DNA of 64,000 nucleotides from Vagococcus acidifermentans. Its GTDB lineage: Bacteria; Bacillota; Bacilli; Lactobacillales; Vagococcaceae. Every line of letters starts with the position of its first letter. Position 1 is the first letter of the stretch. Positions 8,424 through 18,059 of the stretch are shown here, in pieces. Location: the NCBI RefSeq assembly GCF_003987655.1, contig NZ_NGKC01000003.1, forward strand, positions 124,001-188,000, read 5' to 3'. The notes under the pieces are model-generated. The model was not told the DNA's origin. It worked only from the letters and a program-made list of their open reading frames with translations, and made no database searches. A program made the position numbers and the translations under genes.

Positions 8424-9587
8424 ATGGATAGTAGTATGAAAGTTTTATTTTGGATATTTACATTTTTAATTATATACACCATGATAGGATATCCGATTTT
8501 ATTACAATTCTTGAGTAAAGTATTACCACATAAAAAGTTACAGGTTACATCTACGTATAATCCGACAGTAACAATTATTGTGCCTGCACATAATGAAGAA
8601 TCAGTTATCGAAAAAAAAATTTTAAACTTACTTGATCTAAATTTTACCAATAATAAGTTTGATATTATTATTGCTTCAGATAACAGCACAGATGGTACTA
8701 ATGAAATTGTGAAGAAATACGCGAGTAAATATCCTCACAAAGTTAGTCTTTATAAGGTCAGAGATAGAAAAGGTAAGACAAATGCCCAAGATGAAGCAGT
8801 TAATCATGCTTCTGGAGAAGTCATTATCTTTACAGATGCAAACTCAATGTTAGATAGAGAATCAGCAAATCAATTAGTTTTATCTTTATCTGATAAAAAT
8901 GTTGGTTATGTAGCCGGAAAACTTATATACACAAATGATAAGGAAAATATTACAAGTCAATCTGAATCTTCCTATTGGGATATTGATCTTTACATGAGGA
9001 AAATAGAATCTGGTTTATCTTCAATCACAGCAGGTAATGGTAGTATTTATGCGGTTCGGAAGAAAGATTATATGGTGATTGATCCAATTTATAGTCATGA
9101 TAGTGTATTCCCACCGAAATTTGTGATTTCTGGTAAACGGGCAATTTATAATGAAAATGCACTTGCCTTTGAAAAAGCCGGAGAAACTGATGAGGATGAA
9201 TTTCAAAGAAAAGTACGAATGTCCCGAAAGATTATCATGATCAATTTTATTGATTTTGAAAAATATAATTTTTTTAAATATGGTTTATTTACATTATTTT
9301 ATTTCTCTCATAGAACGCTTAGAAATAATCTTTATTTCATGCATATTGTTGTTTTTCTATTAAATCTGATTTTGGTAATCACAACAAAAAATACAAGTTT
9401 TACTATCTTATTAATAGGTCAACTGTTAATTTACTTTACTTCGTTCTTTGGACGAAAGTCAGAAAATAAGTATATAAAATTTCTTTCCTATTATATAGTG
9501 ACTATTTTAGCTCAATTAGTTGGAGCAATAAAAGAGATTTCTGGTAAGTCAAAGCCGTTTTGGGAGAAAGCAGAGAGTACGAGGTAG
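8424..9587 (+). CDS. family 2 glycosyltransferase with C-terminal membrane segments
   Basis: Inverting GT-A glycosyltransferase. It has an N-terminal transmembrane helix (about residues 5-24), the GT2 opening VTIIVPAHNEE, ASDNSTDGT, and a DxD-like FTDANSM motif. Three hydrophobic segments occupy roughly residues 290-370. Its ATG directly abuts the previous stop. The sugar donor and acceptor cannot be told from sequence. Base composition is clearly A+T-rich. Confidence 0.85.
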   Translation: MDSSMKVLFWIFTFLIIYTMIGYPILLQFLSKVLPHKKLQVTSTYNPTVTIIVPAHNEESVIEKKILNLLDLNFTNNKFDIIIASDNSTDGTNEIVKKYASKYPHKVSLYKVRDRKGKTNAQDEAVNHASGEVIIFTDANSMLDRESANQLVLSLSDKNVGYVAGKLIYTNDKENITSQSESSYWDIDLYMRKIESGLSSITAGNGSIYAVRKKDYMVIDPIYSHDSVFPPKFVISGKRAIYNENALAFEKAGETDEDEFQRKVRMSRKIIMINFIDFEKYNFFKYGLFTLFYFSHRTLRNNLYFMHIVVFLLNLILVITTKNTSFTILLIGQLLIYFTSFFGRKSENKYIKFLSYYIVTILAQLVGAIKEISGKSKPFWEKAESTR

Positions 9588-9596
9588 GTAATTGAG

Positions 9597-10490
9597 ATGA
9601 GGAAAATAAAGTATAAAATAATTGTTTTATTAACACATATATTTCCAGAAGAGTTGCTTACAAAAATAGCTTATAGATTAAAAATGAAAAAAAAATTGAA
9701 TCTAAGAAATCCATCAAGCTTCAATGAAAAACTACAGTGGTTAAAAATTAACTGGCAAAGAAGAGTCATAAGTGATTGTGCCGATAAGTTATTAGTTAGA
9801 GACTATGTTATAAAAAAAAATCTTAAGCATACTTTGATAGAACTATATGCTGTCTATAAAAATGTTGATGATATTGATTGGAAAAATCTTCCAGAAAAAT
9901 ATGTGATTAAAACTACAAATTCTTGCGGAACAAATATTATAGTAAGGGATTCAAAAAGTATCGATATAAAAAGTACTAAATCATTATTAAAAACATGGCT
10001 CAGTGAAGACTATGGTAGGGAGCATTTAGAATTTCAGTATTCTAAAATTGACCCCTCAATAATTATTGAGGAATTCATTGAGAGCGATTTGCCATTACCT
10101 CAAGATTACAAATTTTTTTGCTTTAATGGAATTCCAAAATTTATTTTATGTATTGACGAACGAGATCTAGGCACAGGGAAGAAAAAAAAGGGCTTCTATA
10201 ATTTAGAGTGGGAGTATTTGGACTATATTGATGAGAAAAAAAGTACTGTTTTAAAAAATGCTAAAAGACCAGAAAATCTTGATGATATGATTCAAGCAGC
10301 AAAAATATTATCAGAAGATTTTCCTTTTGTAAGGGTAGATCTTTATTCTGAAAAAGGAAGAGTAATATTTGGAGAGTTAACTTTTACTCCAATGGGCGGG
10401 ATGGCTAATTATTTTAAAGGTGATACTGATTTAGAAATTGGAACTTATTTGGAATTGCCACAAAAGAAATACAAAGGATACGTAAGATGA
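9597..10490 (+). CDS. TupA-like ATP-grasp protein of the polysaccharide locus
   Basis: Belongs to the TupA-like ATP-grasp family found in capsule and teichuronopeptide loci. Typical features are FNEKLQWLK near residue 42, ADKLLVRDYV, YVIKTTNSCGTNIIV (ATP-binding region), IIEEFIE, and a late metal-binding FVRVDLYSEKGRVIFGELTF. Such proteins may ligate an amino acid or other acyl group to a uronic acid of the polymer. The presence of a UDP-glucose dehydrogenase in the locus makes a uronate substrate plausible, but this is inference. Confidence 0.78.
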   Translation: MRKIKYKIIVLLTHIFPEELLTKIAYRLKMKKKLNLRNPSSFNEKLQWLKINWQRRVISDCADKLLVRDYVIKKNLKHTLIELYAVYKNVDDIDWKNLPEKYVIKTTNSCGTNIIVRDSKSIDIKSTKSLLKTWLSEDYGREHLEFQYSKIDPSIIIEEFIESDLPLPQDYKFFCFNGIPKFILCIDERDLGTGKKKKGFYNLEWEYLDYIDEKKSTVLKNAKRPENLDDMIQAAKILSEDFPFVRVDLYSEKGRVIFGELTFTPMGGMANYFKGDTDLEIGTYLELPQKKYKGYVR

Positions 10491-10491
10491 T

Positions 10492-11694
10492 ATGAATATT
10501 TTTTTTAAAAAATTTGGAGATTATATTTCGAATATAATGGCCTTTGGTATGTATATTTTCATACAACAAATTATTTTAGTTCCTATGTTATCAGGTTCTC
10601 TTACTGAGTCTGAATTTTCTAAAATAATTCTATTTATGACCGTTTTAAATATCGTATCAATAGTGATAGGAACTGAGCTAGGAAATACCAGAATTCTTGA
10701 AGATAATAATGTATCTAAAGATAGTATTTATAATGTTTTGATAATAAAAATTTTTTCTGTATCACTACCTTTGAGTATTTTTCTTTATTTATTTATTTAT
10801 TCTGATTCTTTACAGTTTCTCCTTGCTCTGCTTACCTGCTTTTTGTGTAGCTTTAAACAGTATCTTAGCTCCTATTTTAGATTGGAAAATAAATTTAAAT
10901 ATATTTTATATGGAAATTTTTTTTATGGAGTAGGGGTTATTTTGGGAGTTTTGCTTTTTATCATATCAGGAAATCCCATTTTTTCTTTTCTAATAGGTGA
11001 ATTAGTTACAGTAATTTATTTGATTTTTATTTCCCAAAAAGAAAAAATTTGGAACATAAATCTGCGAGATAGTGGAGATATTAAAGAAAAAAAAATCGTA
11101 TATACCAGTTATTTAAACCTTGCAATGGTTTCACTACTACTAAATGGATTATCATATTTAGATAGATTTATTATAGGTCCATTGTTAGGCCTTAATGTTA
11201 TTGCCATATATTATAGTGCTTCTGCCATGTCAAAATTTTTATCATTATTGGTCAATCCAATAAATAGCGTTTTAATCGCGAAGCTGGCAAAGCAACAAAA
11301 AAAATATTCATATACTACTTTTTTTAAATTTCAAATCATTATTCTTATTGGATCTTGTATTCTAAGTATTGTTACCTCATATCTTGGAGTTTATTTCCTG
11401 TATAATCAATACTTTGAACTTGCCAAATCTATAATTCTCCCAGTTGGTATAGCATCAGGCCTATCAATTGCTTCATTAATTTCTAAAACTTTTGTATTAG
11501 TCGATGTAGGAACAAAAGGAATTATTAATATAAACTTGCTATATGGAATTGTGTTTTTTATATTAGCGATAGTTTTTAGTAATATTTTTGGTTTGCAAGG
11601 ATTTGCATGGTCAAGTGTTATAGCGCGGGCTATACAATTATTACAATATTTAATTCTTTTCTCAAGGAAAGGAAACTCTGATGTTTATCGATAA
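10492..11694 (+). CDS. polysaccharide repeat-unit flippase (Wzx-like)
   Basis: Integral membrane protein of 400 residues with about 12 hydrophobic helices, resembling oligosaccharide flippases of the MOP superfamily. It should move undecaprenyl-linked repeat units across the membrane. It has a single conserved-looking loop, YLDRFIIGPLLGLNVIAIYY, typical of the family. AAAGGA lies 12 bases before the ATG. Strong A+T richness and low sequence conservation are usual for Wzx. Confidence 0.82.
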   Translation: MNIFFKKFGDYISNIMAFGMYIFIQQIILVPMLSGSLTESEFSKIILFMTVLNIVSIVIGTELGNTRILEDNNVSKDSIYNVLIIKIFSVSLPLSIFLYLFIYSDSLQFLLALLTCFLCSFKQYLSSYFRLENKFKYILYGNFFYGVGVILGVLLFIISGNPIFSFLIGELVTVIYLIFISQKEKIWNINLRDSGDIKEKKIVYTSYLNLAMVSLLLNGLSYLDRFIIGPLLGLNVIAIYYSASAMSKFLSLLVNPINSVLIAKLAKQQKKYSYTTFFKFQIIILIGSCILSIVTSYLGVYFLYNQYFELAKSIILPVGIASGLSIASLISKTFVLVDVGTKGIININLLYGIVFFILAIVFSNIFGLQGFAWSSVIARAIQLLQYLILFSRKGNSDVYR

Positions 11695-12919
11695 AAATGA
11701 ACTTAACTATATAAGAGCTTTATTTTTTTCAATTGTGATGATGCTCTTACCTTTTACGATAGTCAATTTGACTGGTAAAAAAGCTCTATTGTTACCGTTA
11801 CTCGCTACATCATTTATTATTTTGGTTGTTGTTGTATTACATGCCTCTTTCAGATTAAATCATGATATAAGACTTGAATATATTATGATGTCATTAATTT
11901 ATTTGTATATTTTATCTTTAACTGTTATATCGAATATTTTTATGGAAATAAACATTGAATTATTTGATTTAATTAATGTATTTGCGAAAGCAATAACTTT
12001 GTTTCTCTTTTTTAGTTTACCGAAGAATATAAATCTGAAAAAGGAAACACTCTTCAAATTTTATCAGTATATGATTATATTAGGCATAGTAGCCTGTATT
12101 TACAATATGATAGTTAATTTCAATAGTATTTTACATTTTTTTTCTATCAATAGTAGCTATGAACTATCATTAAAAAGTTTTTTTTCGAACAGAAATCAAT
12201 TCGGATCCTTCCTATTTATTGAACTAACACTAATTGAAGCATATAAAAACAAATCAAAAAATGTGAACATTTTTTTATATTTTTGTTCTGCTCTTTTTTT
12301 AGTTAATCTCGTTCTAACTATGTCACGAGGTGCAATATTAGCTACGGCAGTATTTTTCATATATGTATTTTTAAATCAGAGAGGTAAGCTTTTATTAAAG
12401 GTTTTGTCTTTAGCTCTATTTATTTATGGAACGACAATGGTACTTATGAGCAATAATTCTTTATTTATGTTCATAAGAAATATGATAATTCGACCAGAAA
12501 GTGGTACTACGGGTAGGAGTGGTATCTGGTTAATTGGCTTATTAGTATTGGCTGAAAATAATTTTATAGTTGGTCTTGGTTTAAATACTGCATTGAGAAT
12601 TGCTAAAACAAAAGGCCTTCTGTTGGAGCAGTTCCATAGTTTTTATATTGAACTTTTATTGAATGGTGGAATCTTAGAGTTGCTTTTTACCGCAGTTGTT
12701 ATTATATCAGTAATTAAATACCTGGCAGTTAATAATGCTGCTAAAGTGGATAAAAATATAATTTATGCACGATTACTTGGTTTTTTAAGCTTGGGAGTTT
12801 TTGAAAGTGTTAGTTTATTTTCTATCGGGTATGTAGACGTATTTTTTTCTATTTTTATTATTACGTTGCCTATTTTAATCTCAAACTCTGGGAAGTCTGA
12901 AAAAAGTGAATTTAATTAA
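11681..12919 (+). CDS. O-antigen/capsule polymerase (Wzy-like)
   Basis: Membrane protein of 412 residues with about 11-12 helices and a large extracytoplasmic loop around the TTGRSGIW motif (near residue 280), a common feature of Wzy/O-antigen ligase family proteins. It likely polymerises the flipped repeat units. It overlaps the flippase gene by 14 bases. The assignment rests on topology, the short motif and position. Confidence 0.78.
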   Translation: MFIDKNELNYIRALFFSIVMMLLPFTIVNLTGKKALLLPLLATSFIILVVVVLHASFRLNHDIRLEYIMMSLIYLYILSLTVISNIFMEINIELFDLINVFAKAITLFLFFSLPKNINLKKETLFKFYQYMIILGIVACIYNMIVNFNSILHFFSINSSYELSLKSFFSNRNQFGSFLFIELTLIEAYKNKSKNVNIFLYFCSALFLVNLVLTMSRGAILATAVFFIYVFLNQRGKLLLKVLSLALFIYGTTMVLMSNNSLFMFIRNMIIRPESGTTGRSGIWLIGLLVLAENNFIVGLGLNTALRIAKTKGLLLEQFHSFYIELLLNGGILELLFTAVVIISVIKYLAVNNAAKVDKNIIYARLLGFLSLGVFESVSLFSIGYVDVFFSIFIITLPILISNSGKSEKSEFN

Positions 12920-12932
12920 AAAGGAGATTTTT

Positions 12933-14099
12933 ATGAAAGTTTCAGTTTTTGGCCTAGGCTATGTCGGCCTAGCAAACGCGTTATTATTAAGTCAAAAAGA
13001 AGAAGTTAAAGCTTATGATATTGTAGAGGAAAAAATTGATATGTTGCAGCAGAGAAAATCACCTTTGGAAGACAAAGAAGTTCATGAATTTCTTGAGCGT
13101 GCCGATTTACATGTTGAATTTACTAAGGATTTTTCTGATGCTGTATTGTTTGCAGATTACTTAATTATCGCAACGCCGACAGACTATGATGAAAAGAAAA
13201 ATTACTTCAATACCTCTACGGTAGAAGATGTCATCGAAAAAGCATTGGCCATTAGACCAGATGCAACGTTCATTATTAAATCTACAGTTCCAGTAGGTTA
13301 TACGATTGATGTTAAAGCGAAGTTTAATACAGAGAATATTATTTTCTCACCAGAGTTTTTACGAGAAGGTAAGGCATTATATGATAATTTGCATCCATCA
13401 CGTATCGTTGTTGGAGAGTGTTCTGAACGTGGTGAAGAAGTTGCCAATATGTTCAAAGAAAATGCGCATGAAGATGACGTTCAAATTTTATTAACGCATT
13501 CAACTGAAGCAGAAGCAATTAAACTCTTCTCTAATACGTATTTAGCATTGAGGGTGGCTTATTTTAATGAATTAGATACTTATGCCGAATCTCGCAGTCT
13601 AGATAGCAAGCAAATAATTGATGGTGTTGGTTTAGATCCACGTATTGGTTCTCATTATAATAATCCTTCATTTGGTTATGGTGGTTATTGCTTACCCAAA
13701 GATACTAAACAACTAAGAGCTAATTATGAACATGTGCCAAATAATATCATTGGTGCAATTGTGGATTCCAATACAACACGGAAAGATTTTATTGCAGAAC
13801 AAATTATCAATAAAAATCCTAAGGTGGTCGGAATATACCGTCTGACAATGAAAGCTAATTCTGACAATTTCCGTTATTCTTCTATTCAAGGTATTATGAA
13901 GCGTATCAAAGCAAAGGGGATTGAAGTAGTCGTGTATGAACCAACGTTGGATGCTGATACTTTTTTCAATTCTCGTGTGGTAAAAGATTTTGATGAGTTT
14001 ATGAAAATTTCTGATGTAATTGTTTCAAATCGTTTTGAAGATATCTTGAAAGAAGTTAAAGATAAAGTTTATACAAGAGATCTTTTTAGAAGAGATTAG
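12933..14099 (+). CDS. ugd: UDP-glucose 6-dehydrogenase
   Basis: Makes UDP-glucuronate from UDP-glucose with two NAD+. NAD-binding [11 protein letters not shown] opens the protein. [21 protein letters not shown] is a substrate-binding signature, and the catalytic Cys lies in [14 protein letters not shown]. The 388-residue length matches the short Ugd class. I choose ATG 12933 after AAGGAG. An in-frame ATG at 12906 would overlap wzy. UDP-galactose or UDP-ManNAc dehydrogenation is less likely but not excluded. Confidence 0.88.
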   Translation: MKVSVFGLGYVGLANALLLSQKEEVKAYDIVEEKIDMLQQRKSPLEDKEVHEFLERADLHVEFTKDFSDAVLFADYLIIATPTDYDEKKNYFNTSTVEDVIEKALAIRPDATFIIKSTVPVGYTIDVKAKFNTENIIFSPEFLREGKALYDNLHPSRIVVGECSERGEEVANMFKENAHEDDVQILLTHSTEAEAIKLFSNTYLALRVAYFNELDTYAESRSLDSKQIIDGVGLDPRIGSHYNNPSFGYGGYCLPKDTKQLRANYEHVPNNIIGAIVDSNTTRKDFIAEQIINKNPKVVGIYRLTMKANSDNFRYSSIQGIMKRIKAKGIEVVVYEPTLDADTFFNSRVVKDFDEFMKISDVIVSNRFEDILKEVKDKVYTRDLFRRD

Positions 14100-14103
14100 A
14101 TTC

Positions 14104-14304
14104 ATGCAAGCGACAGAAGCATTGGCGGGAATGTTGAGAAGTATAAATGAATAAGCAATTTTTCCTATTGACAAATTTGATATGAGAAATGATTCGGCTG
14201 AGGCAATTTATTTAACTTGGACTCCGGAAATTTCAATTACTCAGATTATGGATAGAGTAGTTAGCGATTTTCAAAAAAATATAATTGCTAACTCACTCAA
14301 TTAA
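14104..14304 (+). pseudogene. remnant of a decayed gene with internal stop
   Basis: One frame runs from ATG 14104 through an in-frame TAA at 14152-14154 to TAA 14302-14304. The second half reads as an amphipathic segment containing LTWTPEISITQIMDRVV, which recalls the C-terminal helix of sugar nucleotide epimerases/dehydratases (W-x-P-E-x-S/T pattern). That match is weak. No ribosome binding site is obvious for the second part. I regard it as a leftover of a gene that once ended this locus. Confidence 0.4.
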
Positions 14305-14373
14305 GTACAGACAAGTTATTGATTAACTTTTTCTAGGGAAACCACTATTATTTCACCACAGATCAAATTTACT

Positions 14374-14402
14374 TTGACATCCCCCACTAACTTAATTATC
14401 AT
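14374..14402 (+). promoter_or_regulatory. sigma-A promoter before the LytR-CpsA-Psr gene
   Basis: TTGACA (14374-14379), 17-base spacer, TATCAT (14397-14402). The start of transcription would be near 14409, about 50 bases before the preferred ATG. Confidence 0.65.
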
Positions 14403-14460
14403 TAAGAATAGCGTGTTATTGAGTAAATAGGCAGTACTTTTGTTTAACTTAGTCAGGGAA

Positions 14461-15396
14461 ATGAGGGATCATTCATTGTCAACAGGGAAAAAAATCATTT
14501 TAGGAATCGTAGGACTAATTCTTGCAATCACATTGGTAGTAGTCGGACTTGGTGCCAAGGTTTACTTCGATGTCCGAGGGTCAGCGGATCAGACGTATGA
14601 ATCTGTTAAACGTAAAAACCCAGCCAAGCGGGAACAGGCAGTAGACTTGGAAGAGCAAGATTCTTTTTCAGTCTTGTTACTTGGGATCGATACCGGGGAC
14701 TTGGGTCGGACGGAACAGGGGCGTTCGGATACCATGATGGTGGCGACGGTTAAGCCGAAAGATAAGAAGACTACGATTGTCAGCATTGCCAGAGATACCT
14801 ATGTGCCGATCGTGGGTCATGGGACAGATGATAAGATTAACCACGCCTATGCCTTTGGTGGGGCGGCGATGTCGATGGATACGGTGGAAAGTTATCTGGA
14901 TATTCCGATTGATCATTATGTAGCTATTAACATGAAGGGCCTCAAGGAACTGGTAGATGCGGTAGGTGGCGTGGAGGTTTCCAATAGTGGTGAGTTCACT
15001 CAAAGTGGCTATACCTTCAAGCATGGGTTAAACACGTTGGATGGCGATAGGGCACTTGCCTTTTCCCGGATGCGTAAGGAAGATCCTCGAGGAGACTATG
15101 GTCGGCAAGAACGGCAGCGAGCCATCGTCGTCGGTGTCGTGAAGAAGCTGTTGTCGATGGATGGGATTACTAAGTATCAAGAAGTCTTAGAGGCGATGGA
15201 GTCCAATGTGACCACGGATATGCATTTTGCTGACATGAAGAAGATTGCCTTGAATTATCGGGATGCCTTTACCAATGTGAAGACAGAGCAGATGCAAGGA
15301 GAAGGCTTCATGCAAGACAATATCAGTTACCAACGGGTTTCCGAAGATGAGTTGAAACGGGTGCAAGACATCTTGAAAGGTGAGTTGGACCTTTAA
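14461..15396 (+). CDS. LytR-CpsA-Psr family cell wall polymer ligase
   Basis: LCP enzymes transfer undecaprenyl-linked glycopolymers to peptidoglycan outside the cell. An N-terminal transmembrane helix (about residues 10-35) is followed by the LCP domain with LLLGIDTG, RSDTMMVATV, SIARDTYVPI and DKINHAYAFGG. Later, DGDRALAFSRMRKEDPRGDYGRQ carries the conserved Arg residues that bind pyrophosphate. A TTG at 14440 would add seven residues. Its higher GC content than the preceding genes suggests it belongs to the stable flank of the locus. Confidence 0.9.
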   Translation: MRDHSLSTGKKIILGIVGLILAITLVVVGLGAKVYFDVRGSADQTYESVKRKNPAKREQAVDLEEQDSFSVLLLGIDTGDLGRTEQGRSDTMMVATVKPKDKKTTIVSIARDTYVPIVGHGTDDKINHAYAFGGAAMSMDTVESYLDIPIDHYVAINMKGLKELVDAVGGVEVSNSGEFTQSGYTFKHGLNTLDGDRALAFSRMRKEDPRGDYGRQERQRAIVVGVVKKLLSMDGITKYQEVLEAMESNVTTDMHFADMKKIALNYRDAFTNVKTEQMQGEGFMQDNISYQRVSEDELKRVQDILKGELDL

Positions 15397-15410
15397 GTAC
15401 CAATAGTGAT

Positions 15411-15442
15411 GAATGGCGTCCTGATGTGGGGCGCCATTTTTG
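15411..15442 (+). terminator. Rho-independent terminator-like hairpin after the LCP gene
   Basis: AATGGCG (15412-15418) pairs with CGCCATT (15432-15438), followed by a short T run. Confidence 0.6.
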
Positions 15443-15460
15443 TGAAAGGAAGTGGATGAC

Positions 15461-16036
15461 GTGAGAGTAATCAAGAACGTGGTGGCGTTGCTAGTTGCGG
15501 TGGGCGTCAGTGGTCTGTTAATCCACTTTATTGCTCTGTCGGTTCTAGCGGGGTATCCTCGGATTGCCCAGACGATGGAGCGTTTTGTCTATACTGAATT
15601 GGTGTTAATCAGTTTTCTTGCATTGGTGATTTGGTTGTTTTACCTACAGTGGTCTTTAGGAAAATTATCCGTAGTTTATCTTTATCTATTTTTTAGTGTG
15701 TATTTGTTCTTATTGTTCGTCGTTTTATTCACCAAGGCTCCCCGTTATCAGGCCTTGATTCTGAATACTATCGACTTTTTGATGGGTGGGAGGCTAAGCT
15801 GGCTTGAGGCACTACTAAATGTTTGCTACTTCATACCACTGGGACTTTTGTATGGGATGAAGGCTCGTTATCGGGAGTTTGTCATCGTAGCTCTCCTGAC
15901 GATTGTGGGGATTGAGATGATACAGTTTGTGTTTTACCTTGGCACATTTGCGATAAGTGATATCTTCTTAAACTTTATCGGTTGCCTGCTAGGATATCAT
16001 CTTTATCAACCATTGCATGAGCATTTTCAGGAGTAG
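15461..16036 (+). CDS. VanZ-family membrane protein
   Basis: Small integral membrane protein with about five hydrophobic helices. The pattern LEALLNVCYFIPLGLLYG, then GIEMIQFVFYLGTFAISDIFLNFIGCLLGY is the VanZ signature. VanZ proteins give low-level teicoplanin resistance in one context, but the function of chromosomal copies is unknown. AAAGGA precedes the GTG at 15461. An alternative GTG lies at 15452. Located at the edge of the polysaccharide locus. Confidence 0.82.
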   Translation: MRVIKNVVALLVAVGVSGLLIHFIALSVLAGYPRIAQTMERFVYTELVLISFLALVIWLFYLQWSLGKLSVVYLYLFFSVYLFLLFVVLFTKAPRYQALILNTIDFLMGGRLSWLEALLNVCYFIPLGLLYGMKARYREFVIVALLTIVGIEMIQFVFYLGTFAISDIFLNFIGCLLGYHLYQPLHEHFQE

Positions 16037-16124
16037 GGAGTTATGTCAAGGGCAACTTAAAATTGTAGGTTCGGGGGTGCGGACATAAACCTGGACTAAA
16101 AATAAGCTTAGGAGGAATGTCCGT

Positions 16125-16257
16125 ATGTTTTCCCACGAGGAACGTGTAAAAGCGATTCAGTTATTTTTAAAATATGATTGTTCCTATACTGCGACCATTC
16201 GAAAATTAGGTTATCCATCCGTTGGTGCACTACGTCAATGGTATAAAGAATATTTGG
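16125..16257 (+). pseudogene. IS3-family orfA fragment interrupted by IS1216
   Basis: ATG 16125, preceded by GGAGG, opens a helix-turn-helix protein beginning MFSHEERVKAIQLFL and continuing about 44 residues to QWYKEYL, typical of IS3-family OrfA. The frame is then cut exactly at the left end of IS1216. No continuation is recognisable on the far side of IS1216, so the insertion was accompanied by a deletion or recombination. Confidence 0.75.
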
Positions 16258-17066
16258 GGTTCTGTTGCAAAGTTTTAAATAAAGAATAAAATCCCTTACG
16301 GTATCTATGATTTAAGCTGGGATTCCCAATAATACCTTGATTTCAGTACAGACCGAAAACCCGAAGAGAGTGCCTTCTTTTCGGGTTTTCTTATATAATC
16401 CTCGAATGGCTTCCATGCCTTTAATCGTGGTAGAGGCAGTGCGTAAACTTCGATAGAATTTATTGCGTCTCTTTACTGGACGATGGTCTTGTTCAATCAA
16501 ATTATTCAGGTATTTAATGGTACGATGTTCTGTCCCTTGATAAAAGCCGTATTCTTTTAGTTTCTTAAAGGCACTTGTAATAGAGGGGGCTTTATCTGTG
16601 ACTACAACCTTCGGTTCATCAAACTGCTTCACTAACCGCTTAAGAAAAGCATAGGCTGCTTGTGTGTCCCGTTTTTTACGTAACCAAATATCCAAGGTTA
16701 AACCATCTGCATCGATGGCTCGATACAAATAATGCCATTTTCCTTTAATTTTGATGTACGTTTCATCCATTTTCCATGAATAAAAGGATTTTTTATTTTT
16801 CTTTTTCCAAATTTGATAGAGTAGTTTGCCATATTCTTGCACCCAACGATAAATCGTCGTATGAGAAACGTTAATGCCACGATCATATAAGATTTCTTGA
16901 ACTTCACGATAGCTAAGGTTATAACGAAGATAGTAGCCCACGGCTACAATAATCACATCCTGCTGAAATTGCTTTCCTTTAAAATGATTCATCGTCATTC
17001 CTCCTGCTATCTTTTTCTATTATTCTACCTTATTTGATAGTAGATTTAAAACTTTGCAACAGAACC
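16258..17066 (-). mobile_element. IS1216-type insertion sequence (IS6/IS26 family), complete
   Basis: An 809-base element bounded by perfect inverted repeats GGTTCTGTTGCAAAGTTT (16258-16275) and its complement (17049-17066). The single transposase gene reads leftward. The 8 bases flanking each side (ATATTTGG and TATATTAC) differ, so there is no target duplication. This points to IS-mediated deletion or cointegrate resolution. Confidence 0.95.
16312..16992 (-). CDS. IS1216 transposase (IS6 family DDE)
   Basis: 226-residue transposase beginning MNHFKGKQFQQDVI, with an N-terminal helix-turn-helix (YREVQEILYDRGINVSHTTIYRW) and the DDE core: first Asp in WKMDETYIKI, second Asp in VVTDKAPS, Glu in IEQDHRPVKRR. 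An in-frame ATG six bases upstream gives a two-residue extension. The full-length frame suggests an active element. Confidence 0.96.
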   Translation of the reverse strand: MNHFKGKQFQQDVIIVAVGYYLRYNLSYREVQEILYDRGINVSHTTIYRWVQEYGKLLYQIWKKKNKKSFYSWKMDETYIKIKGKWHYLYRAIDADGLTLDIWLRKKRDTQAAYAFLKRLVKQFDEPKVVVTDKAPSITSAFKKLKEYGFYQGTEHRTIKYLNNLIEQDHRPVKRRNKFYRSLRTASTTIKGMEAIRGLYKKTRKEGTLFGFSVCTEIKVLLGIPA

Positions 17067-17235
17067 TATATTACTTCCAAATGGCGGTTTGTTGGAGGTC
17101 AACGTCGCCATGAAGTACATCATATACAATAAATTTCCTTACATTGGGTTCTTGTCAAAAAAAGTCGTCTATCTGCAATAGATAAGTACGTCCACCAATG
17201 TGGTTTTATAAATCATATAGATAGAATAACAGAAG

Positions 17236-17276
17236 CATGTAAACAGAGAAATAAATCTGTTTATATGCTTTTTTGG
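17236..17276 (+). terminator. terminator hairpin upstream of orf7
   Basis: AGCATGTAAACAGA (17236-17249) pairs with TCTGTTTATATGCT (17258-17271), followed by a run of T. It separates orf7 from upstream transcription. Confidence 0.7.
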
Positions 17277-17409
17277 CTATTCAGAACTTTTTTACAAAGT
17301 TTATTTATCAGTAATGCAACAAATCCCCCTTTCACATTGGGACTAAGAGTGAAAGGAGATAAACGAGCAAGGCTCACTTCCTTTCCTAGACAGAAAGGGG
17401 GTGAGAAAC

Positions 17410-17832
17410 ATGAAACCATCTTCTTTTCAGACCACAATAGAAAATCAGTTTGACTATATCTGTAAACGTGCTATGGAAGACGAGCGAAAGAATTATATGC
17501 TTTATCTTTCAAGGATTGCAAAGCGTGAGGTGTCCTTTTCGGATGTTGGCGATTATCTTGTTAGCCAGTTTGCGACAACAGATAACTATTCAACTGACTT
17601 TCAGATTTTTACACTCAATGGGTTATCAGTAGGCGTTGAAAATGATTTGTTGAGTGAAGCATTACGTGAGTTGCCAGACAAGAAACGTGAAATTCTACTG
17701 CTGTTTTACTTTATGGACATGAGCGATTCAGAAATTGCAGACCTGTTGAAATTGAACCGTTCTACTGTCTATCGGCATAGAACCAGTGGACTAGCCTTAA
17801 TTAAAAAGTTTATGGAGGAATTTGAAGAATGA
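17410..17832 (+). CDS. Tn916 Orf7-type sigma-70-like regulator
   Basis: 140-residue protein with a C-terminal sigma region 4-like helix-turn-helix (LPDKKREILLLFYFMDMSDSEIADLLKLNRSTVYRH). In Tn916, Orf7 and Orf8 promote transcription through xis and int into the transfer genes. The ATG at 17410 gives the family length. An upstream GTG adds three residues. It overlaps orf8 by four bases. Confidence 0.92.
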   Translation: MKPSSFQTTIENQFDYICKRAMEDERKNYMLYLSRIAKREVSFSDVGDYLVSQFATTDNYSTDFQIFTLNGLSVGVENDLLSEALRELPDKKREILLLFYFMDMSDSEIADLLKLNRSTVYRHRTSGLALIKKFMEEFEE

Positions 17833-18059
17833 AAACACAATATCCTATGATTCCCTTTCCTCTCATTGTAAAGGCAACAGATGGCGATACCGAAGCGATT
17901 AACCAGATTCTACATCATTACAGAGGGTACATAACGAAGCGTTCCCTACGACTTATGAAAGATGAATATGGCAATCAAAGTATGGTCGTTGATGAAGTCT
18001 TACGTGGAAGAATGGAAACCAGACTGATTACAAAGATTTTGTCATTTGAAATTAAGTAA
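17829..18059 (+). CDS. Tn916 Orf8-type helix-turn-helix protein
   Basis: 76-residue protein of the family with an N-terminal PLIVKATDGDTEAINQILHHY segment found in Tn916 Orf8. It acts with Orf7 in control of transposon genes. ATGA overlap with orf7 indicates coupled translation. Confidence 0.9.
   Translation: MKTQYPMIPFPLIVKATDGDTEAINQILHHYRGYITKRSLRLMKDEYGNQSMVVDEVLRGRMETRLITKILSFEIK

Noticed and set aside
16258-17066. IS1216 as a simple insertion into orfA
   Set aside because: There is no 8-base target duplication and the IS3 frame does not resume on the right side.
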